This document shows positions 1 to 5,094 of a stretch of DNA of 5,094 bases, in pieces (within the stretch, counting starts at the first letter, position 1; each line of letters begins with the position of its first letter). The stretch covers positions 1 to 5,094 of the forward strand of contig JADZCL010000387.1 of the NCBI GenBank assembly GCA_020851615.1, read 5' to 3'. Origin of the DNA: Rubrivivax sp. (GTDB lineage: Bacteria; Pseudomonadota; Gammaproteobacteria; Burkholderiales; Burkholderiaceae_C). Under the pieces are notes generated by a model. It was not told the DNA's origin, searched no databases, and saw only the letters and a list, made by a program, of their open reading frames with translations. Both the position numbers and the translations under genes were made by a program.

Positions 1-712
1 CCAGAAAATCGCACGCCAGCGCAGACAGCACCGGCACTTCGTGCGCCACCGCCTGGGCCGCGTCGAGCACCGTGAGTGCACCCGCTGCACGGGCCAGCGC
101 CAGCAGCTCTTCGTAGGGTGGCCGCTCACCGCTGCCGTTGGCGCAGGCCGTGACTGCGAAGACGCGCGTGCGCGGGCCAAGCACAGCGGCCAGCCCCTCT
201 GGCGTGATGCGCCCCTGCGCGTCGGGCTGCAGCACGCGCAAGCGGGCGCCGCAGCGTCGCGCGGCCAACTGCCAGGGCACGAGGTTGGCGTGGTGCTCGA
301 GCGCGGTCGTGACGATCTCGTCCCCCGGACGGATCCAGGCCGGCAGCAGCGCGCCCTCCCCGCCCCCCGACGGCATGCCCGGCAGCGACAGGCCCTGCGC
401 GACCAGGTTCAGGCTCTCGGTTGTGCCGCTGGTGAAGGCCAGCGCGTGCTCGCTGGTGCCACCCACGTAGGCCAGCAAGCGCTCGCGCGCAGCTTCCCAG
501 GCATCGGTTGCACGCTGGCTGAGCGTGTGTACGCCGCGGTGGATGTTGGCCCGCGTGTGCGTGTCGAAGTGGCGCATGGCGTCCAGCACGGGCAGCGGCA
601 TCTGGGTCGTCGCGCCGTTGTCCAGGTAGGCCAGCGCATGGCCGTTGACCTGCTGCGCGAGCACCGGAAAGGCACTCGCCATGGACTCGCCGCTTGGCAG
701 CCGATCACCCAT
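1..712 (-). CDS. sufS: SufS, group II cysteine desulfurase (C-terminus beyond window)
   Basis: This is a PLP-dependent aminotransferase class V enzyme that removes sulfur from L-cysteine, giving alanine and an enzyme persulfide for cytosolic Fe-S assembly. The first 237 residues are visible of roughly 400-420 expected. Visible landmarks are FPVL (15-18), AYLDNGAT (28-35), HRGVHTLS (58-65), SGTTE (95-99), the EHHAN block with the PLP-stacking His (H140, aligned by eye to E. coli H123), N192 (E. coli N175), and D217 and Q220 (E. coli D200 and Q203). The window ends five residues before the expected Schiff-base lysine, and the catalytic cysteine is also outside, so activity cannot be judged. Compared with E. 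coli SufS there is a 14-residue insertion at about 105-126, and the usual THVSNVLG reads TACANGSG. The ATG at 712 overlaps the sufD stop by 8 nt, suggesting coupled translation. An in-frame ATG at 682 (M11) is an alternative start; neither has a strong Shine-Dalgarno. Confidence 0.93.
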   Translation of the reverse strand, partial: MGDRLPSGESMASAFPVLAQQVNGHALAYLDNGATTQMPLPVLDAMRHFDTHTRANIHRGVHTLSQRATDAWEAARERLLAYVGGTSEHALAFTSGTTESLNLVAQGLSLPGMPSGGGEGALLPAWIRPGDEIVTTALEHHANLVPWQLAARRCGARLRVLQPDAQGRITPEGLAAVLGPRTRVFAVTACANGSGERPPYEELLALARAAGALTVLDAAQAVAHEVPVLSALACDFL

Positions 713-1964
713 GCCGGCCCCCCGCAGGCGCCGCCGGCGCGGGGTCGAGCAGCCCTTCGGCGCCCAGGTAGCCCAACAGCGCAGCGTCCAGAGCCTGTCC
801 GGCCCCGCTGCTCTGGACGAGCTCATCGTCGCCCAGGCCACGCGTCAGCTCGGCAGCAGCCATGCCCTGCAGGATCAGCGCCAGTGCCGCTGCCCGGTCC
901 AGCCCACGCTGGCGGGCGAAGAAGATCGCATCGTCGGGCAACCGACCCCAGGTCGTGCCGTGTGCGGCCTTCACGGCGTCGTGCTCGATCTCGAGCTGTG
1001 GCCGCATCACCAGGCGTGGCGCACCCACCGTCGGGATGCCGGCCAGGTGCTGGTGGATATCGGCATCCTCCGCCCCCGGTTGGACATGCGCGTAGAGATC
1101 GCCGGATACCAGCGCACGGCCACCGGCCAAGGCCAGCACGCGCGCGGTGCTGGCCGTACGCGAGCCGGCATGCACCATGCGCACCTGGCGGTCGAGCTGG
1201 GTCGCGTCGGCCAGCAGCACGCTGGTCAGCCGTGCCTGCGCGCCCTCGCCCTCCAGCAGCACCTGCGCACGCTGCAGGTGGTAGGCGCTGCCGCCGGCGA
1301 GCATCGCCTGCCCGTACTCGGCGCCACGCCCAAGCCGCACGTCCAGGTGATGCGCAATGCGGTCGCCGGCAGCGGGCTGCGCCACGCGCCAGTGCTGCAG
1401 CCGCGCGCCTTCGGCCAGGCGCAAGTGGATCTGCAGGTTCTGTACCGCGTCCTGTGCGCACGAGGCTGTCGCGCTGTCGCGCTCGTGCGTCTCGATGAGC
1501 ACGCAGCGCGCGCCAGGCTCGAGTTCGATGACCAGCAACGGTGCTTCCACCACCGCACCTGGCAGATGCCTCAGCTGCAGCGTCAGCGGCGAGTCTCCGG
1601 TCTGGTCCGCCGCCACCCGCAGCCGCAGGCCCTGGCGGCACAGCGCGCGGTGTGCCCAGGCAAAGGGCGTGGCGTGATCGTCGCCCGGTGCAGGGAGGCC
1701 GCGCAGCAGCTCGGCGCGCTGTTCAGCGTCGGTGGCGTCGAGCCAGCGGGCATCGAGCAGACCGGCTCTGCCAATCGGGTGCACGGTCCACCCGGCCCCT
1801 GCCAGCGGTGGCAAGGCGCATGGGGTTGCGGCAGCCTCACCCAGCCAGACTTCCGCCGGCGGCGGGGCCACGAAGCGGAATGGCTCCAGGCGGCGGAACT
1901 GCCAGCCTCCGGCCTCCAGCAGGTGCGCTCGGGCCGCAAGCGCGTCGGCGCGGGCGGTGTTCAT
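705..1964 (-). CDS. sufD: SufD, Fe-S cluster scaffold subunit of SufBC2D
   Basis: This 419-residue protein (E. coli SufD is 423) is the non-catalytic partner of SufB in the SufBC2D scaffold. The C-terminal half shows the SUF core beta-helix region, with a run reading RPQLEIEHDAVKAAHG (321-336) and then AIFFARQRGL (346-355), the normal SufD/SufB closing motif. H335 aligns with E. coli SufD H360, which is implicated in cluster assembly at the SufB-SufD interface. A333 replaces the cysteine at E. coli position 358. The TD-containing landmark usual before the PQLEI block is replaced by EDADIHQH (299-306). The N-terminal third is divergent and rich in Ala/Leu/Pro, as is common in this subunit. The ATG at 1964 was chosen because it follows the sufC TGA by 1 nt and has GAGGG six bases upstream; the frame stays open further upstream only through sufC coding sequence. 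Its end overlaps sufS. The identity is secure from motifs plus position between sufC and sufS. Confidence 0.93.
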   Translation of the reverse strand: MNTARADALAARAHLLEAGGWQFRRLEPFRFVAPPPAEVWLGEAAATPCALPPLAGAGWTVHPIGRAGLLDARWLDATDAEQRAELLRGLPAPGDDHATPFAWAHRALCRQGLRLRVAADQTGDSPLTLQLRHLPGAVVEAPLLVIELEPGARCVLIETHERDSATASCAQDAVQNLQIHLRLAEGARLQHWRVAQPAAGDRIAHHLDVRLGRGAEYGQAMLAGGSAYHLQRAQVLLEGEGAQARLTSVLLADATQLDRQVRMVHAGSRTASTARVLALAGGRALVSGDLYAHVQPGAEDADIHQHLAGIPTVGAPRLVMRPQLEIEHDAVKAAHGTTWGRLPDDAIFFARQRGLDRAAALALILQGMAAAELTRGLGDDELVQSSGAGQALDAALLGYLGAEGLLDPAPAAPAGGRHG

Positions 1965-1965
1965 C

Positions 1966-2757
1966 TCAAGCCCTCGCTGCTGCAGATTGCCCGGTCTTGG
2001 CCGCGGCAAAGCCCTGGGCGGCGATGCTGCGCGCCAGCTCGATGCCGCCGGTCTCGGCGATGCAACCTTCGTGCAGGCGCAGGACACGATCGGGTTCGAG
2101 CATCTCGATCAGGTGCAGGTAGTGCGAGACGACAACGAAGGCCGTGCCCTCGCGGCGCATGCCGCCCACCAGCTCGACCAGCGCCCGCACGCCGTCGACG
2201 TCCAGGCCCGAGTCGATCTCGTCCAGCAGCGCCACGCGGGGCTTGAACAGCGCCAGCTGCAGCAGTTCGTTGCGCTTGCGCTCGCCGCCGGAGAAGCCCT
2301 CGTTGACCGGGCGGGCGAGCATGGCCTCGGGCAGCCCCAGGCGCTTGGCACCCGCCTTGGCCTGACCGAGGAAGTCGAAGGCGTCGGTCTCGGGCTCGCC
2401 GCGTGAGGCGCGCTGCGCATTGAGGGCGCTGCGGATGAAGAGGTTGTTCTTGACGCCGGGGATGTCAGGCGGTGCCTGGAACGACAGGAAAAGACCCGCG
2501 CGCGCACGGGCCTCGACCGGCATGGCCAGCAGATCCTCGGCGCCCAGCTTGGCCAGGCCCGCGACCTCGTAGCGCGGATGCCCGGCCAGCGCCAGCGCCA
2601 GCGTGCTCTTGCCGCTGCCGTTGGCACCCATCAGCACGACCAGCTCGCCTGGCCCCACATCCAGGTCGACCGAGCGCAGCACGCGCTTGTCACCGACATC
2701 CACGCGCAGCCCGCGCACGCTCAGCAGCGGCGCGGCGGCGGTCTTGGCTTGGTTCAT
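1966..2757 (-). CDS. sufC: SufC, ABC-type ATPase of the SufBC2D complex
   Basis: This 263-residue soluble ABC ATPase has the usual SufC length (about 250). It binds SufB and SufD and drives the conformational change of the scaffold during cluster assembly in the cytosol; it is not a transporter. All ABC motifs are intact: Walker A GANGSGKST (44-52), Q-loop Q94 in LSFQAPPDIPGV, signature FSGGERKR (155-162), Walker B ALLDEIDSGLD (176-186) with catalytic E180, and switch histidine H212 in VVSHY. The FSGGERKRNE and DEIDSGLD(V/I)D forms are characteristic of SufC rather than of transport ATPases. The ATG at 2757 has the strongest ribosome-binding site in the window, AGGAG five bases upstream. It starts 51 nt after sufB and ends 1 nt before sufD. 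The C-terminus carries about 15 extra Ala-rich residues (249-263) that look like an unstructured tail. Nothing suggests loss of function. Confidence 0.98.
   Translation of the reverse strand: MNQAKTAAAPLLSVRGLRVDVGDKRVLRSVDLDVGPGELVVLMGANGSGKSTLALALAGHPRYEVAGLAKLGAEDLLAMPVEARARAGLFLSFQAPPDIPGVKNNLFIRSALNAQRASRGEPETDAFDFLGQAKAGAKRLGLPEAMLARPVNEGFSGGERKRNELLQLALFKPRVALLDEIDSGLDVDGVRALVELVGGMRREGTAFVVVSHYLHLIEMLEPDRVLRLHEGCIAETGGIELARSIAAQGFAAAKTGQSAAARA
1971..1975 (-). promoter_or_regulatory. Ribosome-binding site of sufD
   Basis: GAGGG on the minus strand lies inside the last codons of sufC, six bases before the ATG at 1964. Together with the 1-nt gap after the sufC stop, it decides the sufD start and implies translation re-initiation from sufC. 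Confidence 0.65.
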
Positions 2758-2762
2758 TCCTT

Positions 2763-2767
2763 CTCCT
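2763..2767 (-). promoter_or_regulatory. Ribosome-binding site of sufC
   Basis: AGGAG on the minus strand, part of GAGGAGAAGGA, sits five bases before the sufC ATG at 2757. It is the clearest Shine-Dalgarno in the window and fixes the sufC start. It is preceded by most of the 51-nt sufB-sufC spacer, in which I see no promoter or terminator. Confidence 0.85.
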
Positions 2768-2808
2768 CGTTGTCCGGTTGCAGTGCGCAGCAGCTGAGCC
2801 CTCGTGCC

Positions 2809-4251
<1,443 letters not shown>

Positions 4252-4275
4252 CGGTCGGCGGGCGCTGGTGGAGGG

Positions 4276-4294
4276 TGCATGAATAATACATGCA
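4276..4294. promoter_or_regulatory. Inverted repeat in the sufB control region, candidate operator
   Basis: The 19 bases TGCATGAATAATACATGCA form a perfect inverted repeat with 6-bp arms (TGCATG / CATGCA) and a 7-base AT-only spacer. It lies 25-43 bases upstream of the sufB ATG in the AT-rich island between the deacetylase gene and the suf operon. A dyad in this place, overlapping a -10-like hexamer, is typical of a repressor site, but I cannot name the protein. It matches the Fur box consensus at only about 7 of 19 positions, so Fur is not supported. Confidence 0.45.
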
Positions 4295-4313
4295 TTCACG
4301 GCGCATCTTTAAA
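4283..4313 (-). promoter_or_regulatory. Possible sigma-70 promoter for sufBCDS
   Basis: On the minus strand, TATTAT at 4288-4283 matches the -10 consensus at five of six bases. Upstream, the AT-rich stretch TTTAAAGA (4313-4306) offers weak -35 candidates: TAAAGA with a 17-nt spacer (3/6) or TTTAAA with a 19-nt spacer (4/6). Transcription would begin near 4276, giving a leader of about 25 nt before the ATG at 4251. The weak -35 suggests a promoter that may depend on an activator. This is inference from hexamers only. Confidence 0.35.
4287..4309 (-). promoter_or_regulatory. Degenerate NsrR/Rrf2-like dyad upstream of sufB
   Basis: Reading the minus strand from 4309, AAGATGC (4309-4303) and AATGCAT (4296-4290) fall in the positions expected for the two 11-bp halves, with a 1-bp gap, of the NsrR operator (AAGATGCATTT and its inverse, as remembered). 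By eye about 16 of 23 positions agree; the central part GCCG does not. Rrf2-family regulators (IscR, NsrR, RirA) commonly control suf operons. The site overlaps the promoter spacer and the inverted repeat at 4276-4294. Chance similarity is quite possible. Confidence 0.22.
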
Positions 4314-4330
4314 TCGCCATCTCCATCGAC

Positions 4331-4360
4331 GTGGCCTTGCAGCCACACCCGCGCGGCCAC
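4331..4360. other. Possible stem-loop after the deacetylase gene
   Basis: GTGGC (4331-4335) pairs with GCCAC (4342-4346) across a 6-base loop; alternatively GTGGCC (4331-4336) pairs with GGCCAC (4355-4360). The element starts about 9 bases past the deacetylase stop in that gene's direction. No T-run follows on the minus strand, so it is at best a weak or factor-assisted terminator and may be chance in GC-rich DNA. Confidence 0.2.
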
Positions 4361-4368
4361 GCGTACGC

Positions 4369-5094
4369 TCACAGGCCGTGCAGCGCAGCCATCTCGTCGA
4401 TCAGTTCGCGCTGCAGCGCCATGAAGCGCGCGCCGGGCTGCTGCAGGCCGAAGAAGTCGGAGAACGGGTCCTGCACCGGAGTGCGCTCGCCGCTCAACTC
4501 CTCCAGCAGCGCCAGGGCGCAGAAGGGCAGGCAAGCCTCCGAGTAGCCGCCCTCGTGCACGATGACGAGCTTGCCCCCCGCGTGGCGCGCGGCCGCCGCC
4601 TTGACCTGACGCGTCATCCAGCGGAACGACTCGGGATGCAGCTGCATGCGCGCCAGCGGATCGACGCCATTGGCGTCCAGCCCGCTGGCCACGACGATGA
4701 GCTGTGGCCGGTAGCGGTCCAGCGCCGGCGTCACGATGCGCTCGAAGGCGTAGACGTAGCTTTCGTGCCCACCACCGGGTTGCAGCGGGACGTTGATGTT
4801 GAAGCCCTCGCCTGCGCCCTGCCCGCGCTCCTCGGCGCCGCTGTAGCCCGCCGGGAAGCAGTTCTCCTGGTGCAGCGAGATCGTCAGCACGTCGCTGCGC
4901 CCGTAGAAGATCGACTGCGTGCCATTGCCGTGGTGCACGTCCCAGTCGACGACGGCAATGCGGTCGATGCCGTAGCGGGCCTTGGCCGCCTCGATGGCGA
5001 TTGCGATGTTGGCGAACAGGCAGAAGCCCATGGCCTTGTCGGCCAGGCAATGGTGACCGGGCGGACGCGACAGCGCGAAGGCGTTGTCGAACTC
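4369..5094 (-). CDS. Histone deacetylase superfamily amidohydrolase, class II-type (N-terminus beyond window)
   Basis: The C-terminal 241 residues of a zinc-dependent deacetylase are visible; the frame is open to the right edge, and about 100-140 residues are probably missing compared with bacterial HDAC-like enzymes of about 370 residues. Counting from the edge, the fragment holds the general-base His pair (H14-H15 in RPPGHH), zinc ligands D52 and H54 in VVDWDVHHGNGTQ, zinc ligand D140 in VVASGLDANGVDPLARM, and the transition-state tyrosine Y184 in VHEGGYSE. The active site therefore looks complete. SLHQ and the long DWDVHHGNGTQ form fit the class II bacterial group (HDAH and acetylpolyamine amidohydrolase-like) rather than AcuC, but the true substrate (acetylated protein, polyamine or other amide) cannot be read from sequence. 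No signal peptide can be assessed. It lies upstream of sufB on the same strand, 117 nt away and with a promoter-like region between, so it is probably a separate transcription unit. Its stop is TGA at 4371-4369. Confidence 0.93.
   Translation of the reverse strand, partial: EFDNAFALSRPPGHHCLADKAMGFCLFANIAIAIEAAKARYGIDRIAVVDWDVHHGNGTQSIFYGRSDVLTISLHQENCFPAGYSGAEERGQGAGEGFNINVPLQPGGGHESYVYAFERIVTPALDRYRPQLIVVASGLDANGVDPLARMQLHPESFRWMTRQVKAAAARHAGGKLVIVHEGGYSEACLPFCALALLEELSGERTPVQDPFSDFFGLQQPGARFMALQRELIDEMAALHGL

Noticed and set aside
351..370. G-run in sufS (minus strand) as a possible frameshift site
   Set aside because: The sufS frame is intact and motif-bearing on both sides of the run, and offsets to E. 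coli SufS are consistent, so there is no sign of a shift.
41..1498. Long plus-strand open frame (485 codons) opposite sufS and sufD
   Set aside because: Arg/Pro/Ala-rich low-complexity translation with no recognisable motif; a by-product of GC-rich codon usage in the opposite strand.
1965..2087. Upstream extension of sufD to 2087
   Set aside because: The extra 41 residues are sufC coding sequence read in another frame; the ATG at 1964 has a ribosome-binding site and gives the expected family length.
645..2246. Long plus-strand open frame (533 codons) opposite sufS, sufD and sufC
   Set aside because: It is antisense to genes with clear SUF motifs, its translation matches no family, and its amino-acid content (Arg, Gln, Ala-rich) is typical of a shadow frame in GC-rich DNA.
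4276..4294. Fur box in the sufB control region
   Set aside because: The dyad is palindromic and AT-rich in the centre but agrees with the 19-bp Fur consensus at only about 7 positions.

Overview
The window reads as a GC-rich proteobacterial chromosome segment carrying most of a SUF iron-sulfur cluster assembly operon. Every supported gene lies on the minus strand, so the biological order runs from high to low coordinates: the end of a histone-deacetylase-like gene (cut by the right edge), a short AT-rich control region, then sufB, sufC, sufD and the first 60% of sufS (cut by the left edge). The very high GC content and the protein style (Ala/Arg/Leu-rich, strong GC third-position bias) suggest a betaproteobacterium, perhaps of the Burkholderiales. 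This is inference from composition and general resemblance, not a database result.

Layout by region: 5094-4369, class II-type histone deacetylase/acetylpolyamine amidohydrolase-like enzyme, N-terminus missing. 4368-4252, the only real intergenic stretch; it holds a possible hairpin after the deacetylase gene, then an AT-rich patch with a perfect 6-bp-arm inverted repeat enclosing a -10-like TATTAT, and an overlapping degenerate dyad resembling an NsrR/Rrf2-family operator. 4251-2809, sufB. 2757-1966, sufC. 1964-705, sufD. 712-1, sufS (partial).

The four suf genes look like one transcription unit. There are 51 nt between sufB and sufC with a strong Shine-Dalgarno, 1 nt between sufC and sufD, and an 8-nt sufD/sufS overlap. 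SufB, SufC and SufD are expected to form the SufBC2D scaffold, with SufC powering assembly by ATP hydrolysis, while SufS takes sulfur from cysteine. No sufA, sufE/sufU or sufT and no regulator gene lies in the window; any such genes would be to the left of position 1 or elsewhere.

I see no undescribed system here. The parts worth a second look are the sufB control region, a 14-residue insertion and a rewritten active-site motif in SufS, and a SufD that keeps the key histidine but has lost the neighbouring cysteine and other usual landmarks. The long plus-strand open frames are shadows caused by high GC content.
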